A DNA stretch of 64,000 bases from an uncultured Acidobacteriota bacterium (GCA_903873705.1 CAIQPK010000086.1:1-64000); one strand, 5' to 3'. Shown: positions 15,975 through 25,281, numbered from the stretch's first letter. Program-made: numbers and translations. The notes: generated by a model from the letters alone, not told the origin.

Positions 15975-17263
15975 TGCGCCTCGGCGAGGACGGGCCGCGG
16001 TCGCCCGAGCGTCAGGGTCACGGTTGCGGCCACGAGAGCGAGCAATACCATCGGCAGCAGCCCCATCCTGAAGCTGCCGGAGAGGTCCTTGATCCACCCC
16101 ACCAAGAACGGGCATACCAGGCTTGCAATGTTGCCCACGGCGCAGACCTGGGCAATGCCGACGGGCGAGGCGGCGGCTGACAGCGACTCCGCGGTGAGCG
16201 CGAAAATGGGCGCCTTCGCTGCGTAGATGCCCACCAGCGCAACGGTCAGCGCCAGCATGGTGGGCGTCAAGGTCGTCATCATCATGCACGCGCCCAGACC
16301 CGCGGCGGAAAGCAGCAGCGGCAGCGCGGTGTGCCATACGCGCTCGCCGGTCGTATCGGACCGCTGCGCCCAGAGCACCATGGCGACGGCGGCAAAGCCG
16401 AATGGGATGGCGCTGACGAACCCGGTTTGCAGGTTGGTAAGCCCGAACGATTTCACGATCTGCGGCTGCCAGTAGGAAAGCGCGTAGGCGGCGCCCACGC
16501 TGCCTGAATAGATCACGGCCAGCGCGAGCACACGCGGGTGCAGCATCGTCTTCCAAGGCGAGTGGGTGGCGACCAGGGCCGGGTCAGTTCGCTCGGCGGC
16601 CAGCGCCGCAGCCAGCCAGTCCTGCTCGGCGGGTGTCAGCCAGGCGGCCTCCCGCGGCGTTGACGGCATCCAGATCAGGGCCAGGAGCCCCAGAATGACG
16701 GCCGGCACAGCCTCAATGATGAACAGCCACTGCCAGCCATGTAGTCCCAGCCAGCCCTCAGTCCCGAGCAGGGCGCCCGAGATCGGCGAGCCGATGAAGT
16801 TGGAAATCGGCAGCGCCATCACGAAGAAGCTCATCGCCTTCGCGCGGTGCTCGCGCGGGAACCAGTAGGTCAGATATAGGATCACGCCGGGAAAGAAGCC
16901 AGCCTCCGCCGCGCCGAGCAGGAAGCGCATTGCGACAAAGCTCTTGACCCCGGTGATGAACGCTGTGGCTCCGGAGATGATGCCCCAGGTGATCATGATG
17001 CGCGAGATCCAGAGCCGGGCGCCGAAGCGGCGCATCGCCATATTGCTCGGCACCTCGCACAGGCACAGTGTGACGAAGAACGCGCTGACGCCCCAGCCGA
17101 AGACGGTGGCGGTGAAGTGCAGGTCGCGGTTCATCTCCAGCGCTGCGAAGCCGACGTTCACGCGGTCAAGATAAGAGATAAACATGCAGATCACGACGAA
17201 CGGGACGATCCGAAGGTTCACCTTGCGCATTGTTGACGTGGCTGTGGCGTCCGGTTCGACCAT
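15971..17263 (-). CDS. MFS transporter, anion:cation symporter (ACS) type
   Basis: A 430-residue, 12-helix permease. NLRIVPFVVICMFISYLDRV followed by NVGFAALEMNRDL is the signature start of the ACS family, which imports organic acids such as phthalate, hydroxyphenylacetate, tartrate and nicotinate. GAAEAGFFPGVILYLTYWFP and the RAKAMSFFVMALPISN loop also match. First gene of a three-gene operon coupled by ATGA overlaps, so the downstream enzymes probably process its cargo. The only visible edge of the acquired segment is the IS3 remnant on the other side. Confidence 0.85.
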   Translation of the reverse strand: MVEPDATATSTMRKVNLRIVPFVVICMFISYLDRVNVGFAALEMNRDLHFTATVFGWGVSAFFVTLCLCEVPSNMAMRRFGARLWISRIMITWGIISGATAFITGVKSFVAMRFLLGAAEAGFFPGVILYLTYWFPREHRAKAMSFFVMALPISNFIGSPISGALLGTEGWLGLHGWQWLFIIEAVPAVILGLLALIWMPSTPREAAWLTPAEQDWLAAALAAERTDPALVATHSPWKTMLHPRVLALAVIYSGSVGAAYALSYWQPQIVKSFGLTNLQTGFVSAIPFGFAAVAMVLWAQRSDTTGERVWHTALPLLLSAAGLGACMMMTTLTPTMLALTVALVGIYAAKAPIFALTAESLSAAASPVGIAQVCAVGNIASLVCPFLVGWIKDLSGSFRMGLLPMVLLALVAATVTLTLGRPRPVLAEAQ

Positions 17264-17444
17264 CGTTTCTCCCTGCCGAAGGCATCTTGCGCGTCATGAT
17301 TGGGGGCAGCTGCCACCGCCCCGGCCTGTTGAGTATAAGCTGTCGGGCAAAAGAACTTTTGTGGCTTTCTGAAGAGCCGCGCTCGTAAACTTTCGGCGGC
17401 TTGAGCATCTTCGTCGTTTGCGGCCGGCGAAAAGTTGTCACCGG

Positions 17445-18671
17445 CTACAGCTTCAGCATTCCCATCCACCACATGGTGTCCTTGCCCGTGTCGATGTCGT
17501 AAACGCGCTCAAAGCGCAGCGTGCCATCGCTCTGGAGGCGAAAGACCGTGAGGCCAGCGGCAACAACGCGGACACTATCGCCGTCGCGAACATTCACAGG
17601 AAGATTATGCTGCACGACCATGATGCGTTCGCTTGGATCGATCTGGAACGTGCGGGGGTGAACCTTCCGGGTGTCCATGCGCTGTATCGCGGTGGGTTTG
17701 CCGTTCGCTGGGTCGATTGAAAATACCGAGATGCTATTTTCGCCTCCAGCAAAGACCCTTCTGCCGGCGAAGTCAACGGTGCTGTCGGCGCGGTTCGCGA
17801 CATAGACGAATTTACCGTTGGGATGGATGTGGATGGTGCCAGCGATCTGCCGGGGCATCTTGCGACCGGGATCGGCGACGGTATCGGTCATAAAATCCGG
17901 CGCGCTGGCGAGGCGTCCCTTTTCGAGACGGTACATCAAAAGCTTGCTTTGGGTTTCCAACGAGACATAGACCCACGGGCGTGTGGGATGGAAGTCGAGG
18001 TGCCGAGGACCGAATCCTCTGCCTCCATTGGGTGCGATCGAAACTTCGTTGGACAAGACGCCGCGATCATAGTCGAACATCTTCAGACCGCCCGGGTCTT
18101 CGGGCGTCGTATCAGTGGCCGGACTGCCGCGCGTTACCAGGATGGCGTGCCGGTCGTCCGGGGTTACGCGGATCTGGTGTGCATAGAAGCCACCGTCAAC
18201 GACTCCGGGTTCGGGCACTTCGGCACCGACGCTTCGATCCGGCTGCACGCGAAACACCCGCAACCCACTAGGAATATTGAAAGCTACGAGCACGAAGTGG
18301 GACAGAAGGTCGGTGCTGACATGGATGGGACGGTAGGGGAGTGCGACGGACTCGCCGAGTTGAGAAAGTTCGCCGGTGGCCGGATCAACCTTGAGGGCAG
18401 TAAGGTGATGGCGTCTGGCATTGTCGCTGGACACCACATACAGGCATCGCCGGGAAACATGCGGCCAGGCGTACTGAACGCCTGCCGGCAAGGTGAAAGA
18501 CCCGCGGCGAGTGAGTGTGGCATTGGCGGCGTCTACTTCCCAGTGCCACAGCACCGCGCCAACATTTGCATACAGGGCCACCCTGCCCGTTTCGAGCGAC
18601 GGAAGGCCGGCTGCTGCGGAAGTGGCCAGGCTGCCTAGAGAGAGCGATAAAAATTTTCTGCGATTGATCAT
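17445..18671 (-). CDS. Lactonase-family beta-propeller protein, Tat-exported
   Basis: A 408-residue protein. MINRRKFLSLSLGSLATSAA is a Tat-type signal (RRKFL). The rest has the repeating layout of the seven-bladed 6-phosphogluconolactonase-like propeller (PF10282). Examples are HVSRRCLYVVSSDN, FGPRHLDFHPTRPWVYVSLE, GTIHIHPNGKFVYVANRADS and KVHPRTFQIDPSERIMVV. The GPRH/HP-x-G-K-F-x-Y-V-x-N motifs are typical. Export makes a classic pentose-phosphate role unlikely; a lactone of sugar or aromatic origin is possible. No partner genes are nearby. Confidence 0.75.
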   Translation of the reverse strand: MINRRKFLSLSLGSLATSAAAGLPSLETGRVALYANVGAVLWHWEVDAANATLTRRGSFTLPAGVQYAWPHVSRRCLYVVSSDNARRHHLTALKVDPATGELSQLGESVALPYRPIHVSTDLLSHFVLVAFNIPSGLRVFRVQPDRSVGAEVPEPGVVDGGFYAHQIRVTPDDRHAILVTRGSPATDTTPEDPGGLKMFDYDRGVLSNEVSIAPNGGRGFGPRHLDFHPTRPWVYVSLETQSKLLMYRLEKGRLASAPDFMTDTVADPGRKMPRQIAGTIHIHPNGKFVYVANRADSTVDFAGRRVFAGGENSISVFSIDPANGKPTAIQRMDTRKVHPRTFQIDPSERIMVVQHNLPVNVRDGDSVRVVAAGLTVFRLQSDGTLRFERVYDIDTGKDTMWWMGMLKL

Positions 18672-18797
18672 GGCGTGGGCGCTCTATGAGTCAACAAGCT
18701 AACACTGCCGGGGTTCGATTGGCTAAGACTGTTCCCCTTACTTGCGATCCGACTCTCGGTGCAATGTCCAGCACGGCAACTCTCTGGATAGTGGTGA

Positions 18798-18947
18798 GCA
18801 CCACGTAGAGAAGTGTCCGTCCAGCGAGACGGCGCAGGTTCATGGGTTTGGAGGCCGGTGCATTTTATGCAAAACGGGACGCCCGGGGCGGATACTACTA
18901 CGGTCGTGTCCAACACGGTGACGGTCACGGTGAAAGCTGCAGAATAG
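18798..18947 (+). pseudogene. Possible C-terminal remnant of an exported protein
   Basis: A frame open for 150 bp between two stops, without a start, reads VSVQRDGAGSWVWRPVHF, then MQNGTPGADTTTVVSNTVTV and a TVKAAE end. The Ser/Thr/Val-rich strand pattern looks like the last strand of an Ig-like or secreted repeat domain rather than random high-GC sequence. No upstream part is visible. Weak call. Confidence 0.3.
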
Positions 18948-19284
18948 TGGGCGCGATAACTGGACCGGGTTTCAGTTATGCAAGTATTTGCCTCAATGTA
19001 CGGAGGTTGCAAAATCATGCCTGGCCCGCGAGAGATTGGCCGCAAGACCGCATGGCGGTGCCTGCGGCGATGCCGGACGGATCGGCTACGGAATCCGACG
19101 TCGTTATCGCGGGCGTTTCAGGTTTGGTGAGGTCACACGGGCAAGCGTCGAGAAGCTCACACCTAAGTGATGTCGCGCCGGACGCCATAAGAATTGGTGG
19201 ATTACTCTATCGCGGTCTTGTACTCTTGGTCGAGTTTCCGGGGATCATCCCAGCGCCACGGAACAATAACCATTGGAGGTCTCA
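18948..19284. other. Intergenic region upstream of the TonB receptor
   Basis: I see no gene with a convincing start and no RNA fold here. It should contain the receptor promoter; GGAGG at 19275-19279 is the receptor's ribosome-binding site. Confidence 0.4.
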
Positions 19285-22203
19285 GTGCGGGGTCGCAAAA
19301 ATTATCTCATCTCCTTTGTGTGCGCCATGCTTTTCTCGGTATCCAGCCCCCGCCTGGTTGCTCAAAATACCGCCAGCATTTCGGGCACTCTCAAAGACAC
19401 CTCCGGCGCCATCTTCCCCGGAGCCGCCGTCACTCTCGTTTCCTCCCAGAATGCGCAACCCGTTACCGCCACCGCCAACGCGCAGGGCGGCTTTGAGTTT
19501 CGCCGCCTTGCCCCTGGCAGTTATACCGTTACTGTTGATGTGACCGGCTTCGTGCATTACGAGCAGGGAATCGAAGTCAGCGCCGGACAGCCCCAGCGAC
19601 TTAACATCACGCTCACCATCGCCACTGTGCAGGAACAGGTTGACGTCGACACCGACGCCGCGCAGGTCGGCGTTAGCGCTCAGAACAGCGCCAGCTCCAT
19701 TTCCCTCAACGCCACGGACCTCGACGCCTTTTCCGACGATCCCGATGAGCTGGAAACGCAACTTCGCGCGTTGGCCGGTCCAGCGGCCGGTCCCAATGGC
19801 GGCCAGCTTTACGTCGACGGCTTCACGGCCGAAAGCGGAACGCTGCCGCCCAAGAACTCCATTCTGGCTATCCGAGTGAACCAGGACCCGTTTTCTTCCC
19901 AATACGATCGCCTCGGTTACGGGCGCGTTGAGATCCTTACCAAGCCCGGAGCCAGTGTTTATCACGGCAGGTTTCAGGCATCCGGAAACGATCTCGCCTT
20001 CGATACCAAGGACCCCTTTGCTGTCTCCGAACCCGGCTACTATTCTCTGCTGACTTCCGCCGACCTCAGCGGTCCTCTCGGCAAGAAGGGCTCTTTCTTC
20101 TACACCTATCAGCATCGCAATATCGACAATAACGGCATCATCACCGCCTATAAGCTGGACTCAAATAACAATCCCGTCCCGGACAATGCCACTCTGGGTA
20201 TGCCGAGCCATCTCGATGTCACGGGGCCCCGTTTCGATTTCCAGCTCAGCAAAAACAATGTCTACAGCTTCACCTACCAGTGGTCGAAGCAAATCCAGAA
20301 CAACCTCGGCGTCGGACAGTTTTATAAAGCTGACCAGGCATACGCTCTGGAAAGCCTGATGAACCAGTTCCGCATGAGAGACACCCAAGTCGTCGGCAGC
20401 CGATTTGTGAATGAGATCAACTTTCAGATGCAGGATCAGGCCTACACCGACACCCCAGCCAGCATGCTGCCGGAGAGAGATGTGCTGGGCGGATTCATCG
20501 ACGGCGGCAACAGCCTTAGTTACCTGAATGAACATCACCATCACACGGAAACGAACTACCTGGCCACGCTCTCGCTCCGCAATCACACCGTCTCATTTGG
20601 CGGCCGCTTGCGCACTGTCCAGGAACCCTATGTGAGCCCCGGCGACTTCAATGGCACGTTCACATTTACGTCATTGAACACGTTCGCAACTAAAACGCCT
20701 TCGCAATACCACCTCACCATCGGCGATCCCGTGACCAAGCTGTACTCCGACGATTTGGGTGTTTTTATTACCGATGACTGGCGCGCGCGACACAATGTGC
20801 TGGTGAGCTTCGGTGTGCGCTTTGAAAACCAGAACTACCTGCATGACCAGGCCGACTTTGCGCCGCGCGCCAGCGTTGCATGGGGAGTAGGGAAAGGTAA
20901 GTCCACACCTAAAACCGTCCTGCGCTTCGGTTATGGCGTCTTTTTCGACCGTTTCAGCCAGCAAATGCAATTGCAGGAAATGGAGTTGAACGGCGTGAAG
21001 CAGACGGAATACCTACTCCGATTCGGAACAGATGGGCCGGGCCTCGCTGCCGCCACCAGCTTTTACACCAAGTACTATCCACAGAGTCCCGGTGGTCAGT
21101 ACCTTACTCCCAAGGCCTCAGATCTACTTTCCCTGGGCGCGGTCACTACCTTCTACCAACCTAATAACAAGTTGCACGCTCCCTACACACTGCAGGCGGC
21201 CTTGGGTGCGGAGCGTCAAATCTCAAAATTCATCACGGCGTCCGCCACCTGGTTGAACTCGCGCGGCGGTGACCAGTTCATCACCACAAACATCAATGCA
21301 CCGAGAGCCGACGGCACGCGACCCACTCCCACCGCCGGAAACATTTATCAATACCAGTCCGCGGCCATTTTCCGTCAAAATCAACTCATCACAAACGCCA
21401 CTGTCCGTTTCCGCCGCATCTCGTTGTTTGGCAGCTACACCCTGACCTATGCCAACAGCGACAGCGCCGGCCCAGGCAGTTTTCCTGACGATCAATACAA
21501 CATCGCCGGGGATTACGGCCGCGCCTCTTTTGATATCCGCCACCGCGCCGTCACGGGCGGAAGCGTCCCTTTCAAATATGGAATCACCTTTAGCCCACTG
21601 ATGAACGTGCAGTCGGGCGCGCCTTACAACTTCACGCTCGGACAGGATTTGCGGGGCAGCACCGTCTTCAACCAGCGCCCTTCTTATGCCACGCCTGGCG
21701 CGACCGGGCCGAACATCGTGAAGACGGCCTTTGGCACCTTCAACACCAATCCGGCTTATACCGACGCCCGCATCCCTATCAACCTGGGACAAGGACCTGC
21801 AGCCTTCGTCTTCAATCTGCGCGCCAGCAAGAGCTTCGGATTCGGGAAGAGAGGTGGTAGCGGCCCAGGAGGCGGAGGAGGCGGCAGCGCGGGCATGGGC
21901 GGCAGCGGCGGTTCCCCCAACACGCGTCCCGGCACCAACAACCAGGCTGGCGCCGGGGGCAACCTCGGCGGTCGCGGACTCGGTGGAGCCGCTGGCGGCG
22001 GGGGCGGCAGCTCTGCTAATCGGCGCTTTGGTCTCACTGTCAGCGCCGAGGCGCGCAATCTCTTCAACAACGTGAACCTCGGTCCGCCGGTGGGTATCGT
22101 GACTTCGCCTCTACTGGGCAAATCGAACAGGCTGGAGGGAGGCGTCTACTCCTTCTCCGGCACCAATCGCCGCATCGATCTGCAGGTAGGCCTCAGCTTT
22201 TAG
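19285..22203 (+). CDS. TonB-dependent receptor, Oar-like, with Gly-rich insertion
   Basis: 972 residues from the GTG at 19285, with GGAGG 5 nt upstream; the in-frame TTG at 19273 overlaps that site. Order of parts: signal peptide ending LVAQ (about residue 27); a carboxypeptidase-regulatory beta domain (SISGTLKDTSGAIFPGAAVT, FEFRRLAPGSYTVTVDVTGF); a plug (GGQLYVDGFTAESG, YDRLGYGRVEILTKPG); a long outer-membrane barrel; and a C-terminal strand ending VGLSF. This architecture is abundant in Acidobacteria and is thought to take up glycans or peptides. Oddity: about 57 residues (855-912) of almost pure Gly/Ser/Asn/Ala sit in the barrel just before EARNLFNNVN. Confidence 0.85.
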   Translation: MRGRKNYLISFVCAMLFSVSSPRLVAQNTASISGTLKDTSGAIFPGAAVTLVSSQNAQPVTATANAQGGFEFRRLAPGSYTVTVDVTGFVHYEQGIEVSAGQPQRLNITLTIATVQEQVDVDTDAAQVGVSAQNSASSISLNATDLDAFSDDPDELETQLRALAGPAAGPNGGQLYVDGFTAESGTLPPKNSILAIRVNQDPFSSQYDRLGYGRVEILTKPGASVYHGRFQASGNDLAFDTKDPFAVSEPGYYSLLTSADLSGPLGKKGSFFYTYQHRNIDNNGIITAYKLDSNNNPVPDNATLGMPSHLDVTGPRFDFQLSKNNVYSFTYQWSKQIQNNLGVGQFYKADQAYALESLMNQFRMRDTQVVGSRFVNEINFQMQDQAYTDTPASMLPERDVLGGFIDGGNSLSYLNEHHHHTETNYLATLSLRNHTVSFGGRLRTVQEPYVSPGDFNGTFTFTSLNTFATKTPSQYHLTIGDPVTKLYSDDLGVFITDDWRARHNVLVSFGVRFENQNYLHDQADFAPRASVAWGVGKGKSTPKTVLRFGYGVFFDRFSQQMQLQEMELNGVKQTEYLLRFGTDGPGLAAATSFYTKYYPQSPGGQYLTPKASDLLSLGAVTTFYQPNNKLHAPYTLQAALGAERQISKFITASATWLNSRGGDQFITTNINAPRADGTRPTPTAGNIYQYQSAAIFRQNQLITNATVRFRRISLFGSYTLTYANSDSAGPGSFPDDQYNIAGDYGRASFDIRHRAVTGGSVPFKYGITFSPLMNVQSGAPYNFTLGQDLRGSTVFNQRPSYATPGATGPNIVKTAFGTFNTNPAYTDARIPINLGQGPAAFVFNLRASKSFGFGKRGGSGPGGGGGGSAGMGGSGGSPNTRPGTNNQAGAGGNLGGRGLGGAAGGGGGSSANRRFGLTVSAEARNLFNNVNLGPPVGIVTSPLLGKSNRLEGGVYSFSGTNRRIDLQVGLSF

Positions 22204-22415
22204 TCATGCAATAACGGTTGCAGCTGGGACAGCTGCTGCGGAAACATGCTGAACGACAGCAGCGCGAGCAACAGATAGGCGATGAACTCCCGGCTATGCT
22301 TGATCCAAAGTAGAACGCGATGATAGCCGCCACAAAGCAGGCAGACTCGCGCATCGCATCGCGGGTGAACTGAAGATATTTGCTAAATGACTACATTATG
22401 GCTACACAACAACAA

Positions 22416-22438
22416 AGCCCCCAAGATTTTCGGGGGCT
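22416..22438 (-). terminator. Terminator downstream of tRNA-Cys
   Basis: AGCCCCC (22416-22422) pairs with GGGGGCT (22432-22438). On the minus strand the stem is followed by TTTGTTGTTG. It lies 16 bp past the 3' end of tRNA-Cys and probably ends the tRNA transcript. Confidence 0.65.
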
Positions 22439-22454
22439 AAGTCGTTGAAAAATT

Positions 22455-22529
22455 TGGAGGCGCGGGTCGGGATCGAACCGACGCATAAAGGTTTTGCAGA
22501 CCTCTCCCTTACCACTTGGGTACCGCGCC
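22455..22529 (-). tRNA. tRNA-Cys (GCA)
   Basis: The minus strand from 22529 folds as a tRNA: acceptor GGCGCGG paired with CCGCGCC, discriminator U, encoded CCA at 22457-22455, anticodon loop CUGCAAA with anticodon GCA, and a T-loop GGUUCGAUCC. 75 nt, no intron. Confidence 0.95.
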
Positions 22530-22608
22530 TCAGCTCAGCTGCCTGAATTGGGAGGCGCCGTGCGAACTGCTCTGATTGTTTATGGAGTGTATCGCAGATG
22601 AGGTTTTT

Positions 22609-22683
22609 TGGAGCGGGAGACCGGGGTCGAACCGGCGACATCTTCCTTGGCAAGGAAGCACTCTACCACTGAGCTACTCCCGC
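22609..22683 (-). tRNA. tRNA-Gly (GCC)
   Basis: The minus strand from 22683 reads GCGGGAGUAGCUCAGUGGUA, then an anticodon arm CUUCCUUGCCAAGGAAG with anticodon GCC, a T-arm with GGUUCGACCC, and acceptor CUCCCGC-U-CCA. 75 nt with encoded CCA. It lies 79 bp upstream of tRNA-Cys and is probably co-transcribed. Confidence 0.95.
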
Positions 22684-22750
22684 CCTGCCTTTGCAAGTAT
22701 AGCGAAGGGGGGATGTGGGGTCAATCTGGGGCCACGGTGACCACTGGCAC

Positions 22751-23116
22751 TCACCTACACCCTACCTGAACTACGCCCGACTTCTTGGTCAATGTACAGA
22801 CGGTCAACCTCTTACTCAGCTCGATAAAGAGCCCTGATCGTACACCCCGATATTCGCAGACCATCTGCACGCCGCTCCCTTTATCTGCGTTTGTGACGTA
22901 CCACGTCTGAAACCAGTCGTCGCCCTCCAGACGTGACTGGTCCGCCGCGAGTGGCGTTCGGTCATTCTCCATCGTCCTTGTCGCACTCGACGTTGTCCAC
23001 GCAAAGAAAGCAGCATCGGTGAGGGGCTTGCCCTCGCGTTTAGCAGGGCAGGTGACGACCTCGGCTGATGCCGAAACGACCGTCAACAACAGTAGAGAAA
23101 CGACCGCTCTTTTCAT
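22751..23116 (-). CDS. Small exported protein, possibly STY0301-like
   Basis: 121 residues with a clear signal peptide (MKRAVVSLLLLTVVSASAEV). The mature part has three or four Cys (VTCPAKREGKPL, MVCEYRG, CTLTKKSGVVQVGCR). The pattern of a leading CP motif, an ADQ/DDWFQTWYV middle and a C-terminal Cys resembles STY0301-family periplasmic proteins of unknown function; this is a weak match by eye. It lies 12 bp downstream of the secretin gene on the same strand and may be co-transcribed. Confidence 0.55.
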   Translation of the reverse strand: MKRAVVSLLLLTVVSASAEVVTCPAKREGKPLTDAAFFAWTTSSATRTMENDRTPLAADQSRLEGDDWFQTWYVTNADKGSGVQMVCEYRGVRSGLFIELSKRLTVCTLTKKSGVVQVGCR

Positions 23117-23128
23117 TCCGGTTCCGAA

Positions 23129-25054
23129 TTACTGTTCCACCACGCTGACGTTGGCCACCAGCCGGCGGCTGGCGATGATGCTGGAGCGGCGACGGACGAT
23201 GGCGGGGGTGATGGTGATGAGGAGCTCGCCGGAGTCCTTTTCTACGGACTTGTCGGTGCCCTGGAAGCCGGGGATTTCGCTGAGGCCGGGGAGGCCTTCG
23301 ATGGAGTGCTGCTCCATGCTGGAGACTTCGCTGGCGAGCAGCGCGGTGCCGCCCATGGGGACGGTGATGTCGGAGGTGAGGGTGCGCTGGTTGAGGACGG
23401 GGATGCCGTTGAGGGAGCCGGCGCCGAGGGCTTCGACCTTGAGGTCGAGGTGGACGTGGACGTCGCCGGACTTGAGCGCCTGGGGCGTGGCCTTGAGGGT
23501 GAGGCCGAGGTCTTCGTATTGAATTTGCGGGACGGTGAGGCTGTTGGATGAGCCGAGGTACTGCGAGAGCAGTGCGCTGGCCGGGGTGCCGTTGATCTTG
23601 ACGCCGGCGAGCGCGGAGGTGAGGGCGCTGCTGACGCTGCTGGAGTACGTCGACGTGGTGATGGGGTAGCGGGTGCCGGAGCGGAAGGTGCCGAGCTGGT
23701 TGTCGGCGACGCGAAGCTGCACTTCGTCGAGCAGGTGAATTTCGCTGGAGTTGAGCAGCGCATTGAAGCTGGCGCCGGAGCCGAGGAAGACGCCGGCTAG
23801 GGTGAGTCCGCCGCCGAAGTAGCCGATGAGGTTGGAGACCTGCGAAGCGCTGACGAGGCCGGAGCCGAGCAGGAAGCCGAGTTCCTGCTCAAGCTGATGC
23901 AGCGGCGAGCCGGTGAGGGTGAGGTAGCCGGCGGCGATGGCTTGCTGCAGGATGGACTGGTTGGCGCTGACGATGGACTGCGCTTCGGCGGCGATGCTGA
24001 AGGCGCCGATGGAGGTGGGTAGGTCGGCGCCGACGCGGCGGATGTGCGACTTGTCGACTTCGTAGAGTCGGATCTGGAGCATGACTTCGGCGCCGCCGTC
24101 GAGGAGGTCGGCGAAGGTGGCGTTGACGAGCTTCATGGCGTCTTCGCTGCCGCGCATGACGATGCGGCTGCCGCTGGCCTGGACGGCTACCTGCTTGAGG
24201 TCGTAGATGTTTTTGGCAACGTTGGAGAGCTCGGTGAGCTGCTCGGTGGGAAGGCCGGGGAGGTAGAAGGTTTCTTCTACCTGGGGGGTGAGGCGGTCGT
24301 GGTTTTCCTGCGTGTCCCTGGCGATGAGGACGCTGTGAGTGTCGAGGGGGGTGGCGAAGACGTCGGCCATTTGATTGAGGACGCGGATGGCGGTGGGGAA
24401 GTCAACATCGTCGAGATCAAAGCGGATGGCGCGGGCGGTGAGCGAGGGGTCGAAGGTGGGACGGATGCCGTAGGCGGTGTAGACCTCGCGGATGAGTTCC
24501 TGGGCGTCGCCGCGGCGGTGGAAGCTGTGAGTGCCGGGGGTGGAAGCGAGGCGGATGGGGCCGGCGAGTCTTGAGATGGCGTCCGAGGCGTTGGTGGCGC
24601 CGGGCTCTTCGCCGATGGCGAGGTTGATGCTGCCCTGGTCGAGGTGCTGGGTGACGATGAGGTTGTCGGGATCGAGCTCGCGGGCTTCGGCGAAGAGGCG
24701 GTCGGCTTCGGCGGTGTGTCCGAGGAGGCGGGCCTTAGCGGCGGACTGAATGAGTGCGGTGACGTGATGCTCTTTGGCGACGGCGAGGGAGAGCGCGTAG
24801 TCAGTCTTGCCGGGGTCGAGGGAGAGGGCGCGGGCGAAGCTGTTCTGGGCGGCTGCGGCGTCGTTGGCGGCGAGCTGGCGGGCACCGGTGAGGTAGGCGT
24901 TGGAGGCGGCGCGGGCGTTGCGGGGGGAGGCCGGTGGCTGGATGGCGGCGGGTTGCTGCTGGGGTTCGGGGGTGGCTTCCTGTGCGGGGAGAGTGAGGGT
25001 GCAAAGCGCCAGCGCGGCAGTAGTGATGATGCGGCGGTGGGCTGGGGAAGGCAT
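23129..25054 (-). CDS. Secretin-domain exported protein (type II/III/IV pilus secretin-like)
   Basis: 641 residues with an N-terminal signal peptide (to about 25). Residues 45-130 look like TPRs (LAANDAAAAQNSFARALSLD). Residues 200-290 form a secretin N-domain region (ALRAIRFD-like strand, RVLNQMADVFATPLDTHSVL, LSNVAKNIYDLKQVAVQASG). The C-terminal half is a secretin core with VMLQIRLYEVDKSHIRRVGA, then QYEDLGLTLKATPQALKSGD and the closing SGELLITITPAIVRRR. No other secretion-system gene is adjacent; such lone TPR-secretins occur in Acidobacteria. Confidence 0.75.
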   Translation of the reverse strand: MPSPAHRRIITTAALALCTLTLPAQEATPEPQQQPAAIQPPASPRNARAASNAYLTGARQLAANDAAAAQNSFARALSLDPGKTDYALSLAVAKEHHVTALIQSAAKARLLGHTAEADRLFAEARELDPDNLIVTQHLDQGSINLAIGEEPGATNASDAISRLAGPIRLASTPGTHSFHRRGDAQELIREVYTAYGIRPTFDPSLTARAIRFDLDDVDFPTAIRVLNQMADVFATPLDTHSVLIARDTQENHDRLTPQVEETFYLPGLPTEQLTELSNVAKNIYDLKQVAVQASGSRIVMRGSEDAMKLVNATFADLLDGGAEVMLQIRLYEVDKSHIRRVGADLPTSIGAFSIAAEAQSIVSANQSILQQAIAAGYLTLTGSPLHQLEQELGFLLGSGLVSASQVSNLIGYFGGGLTLAGVFLGSGASFNALLNSSEIHLLDEVQLRVADNQLGTFRSGTRYPITTSTYSSSVSSALTSALAGVKINGTPASALLSQYLGSSNSLTVPQIQYEDLGLTLKATPQALKSGDVHVHLDLKVEALGAGSLNGIPVLNQRTLTSDITVPMGGTALLASEVSSMEQHSIEGLPGLSEIPGFQGTDKSVEKDSGELLITITPAIVRRRSSIIASRRLVANVSVVEQ

Positions 25055-25149
25055 TGATCTACTAGGTTAGACGACGCAGGGGATGGAATGCGAGTTGGCG
25101 CTCTTTTTGCGTGGCGTGCCCTGTGGGCGAAGTGAGCGAGAGCATACCC

Positions 25150-25210
25150 CAGGGGCTAAAGCCCAACCCGTGTTTGTTCCTATGAGGCCCAAGGCTGAAG
25201 CCTTGGGTTA
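25150..25210. repeat. Dispersed palindromic repeat unit (acidobacterial type)
   Basis: Two hairpins lie 23 bp apart in the gap between the secretin and Fis-type genes: GGGCT-AA-AGCCC at 25153-25164 and CCCAAGGCT-GA-AGCCTTGGG at 25188-25207. The wording (CCCCAGGGGCTAAAGCCC ... AAGGCTGAAGCC) is one I know as a REP-like dispersed element in Terriglobia genomes. Only one copy is in this window. Confidence 0.55.
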
Positions 25211-25281
25211 CCTAGAAGCCACGGCAACGTCACAAGCGACGCATATGCAGTTGCTTCAGGGTTCGCTCTATGGGATGGCGC

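Noticed and set aside
22200-22380. Minus-strand frame ending in a hydrophobic stretch (EFIAYLLLALLSFSMFP)
   Set aside because: No start codon and no ribosome-binding site; a possible decayed gene end whose stop overlaps the TonB receptor stop, but too weak to call.
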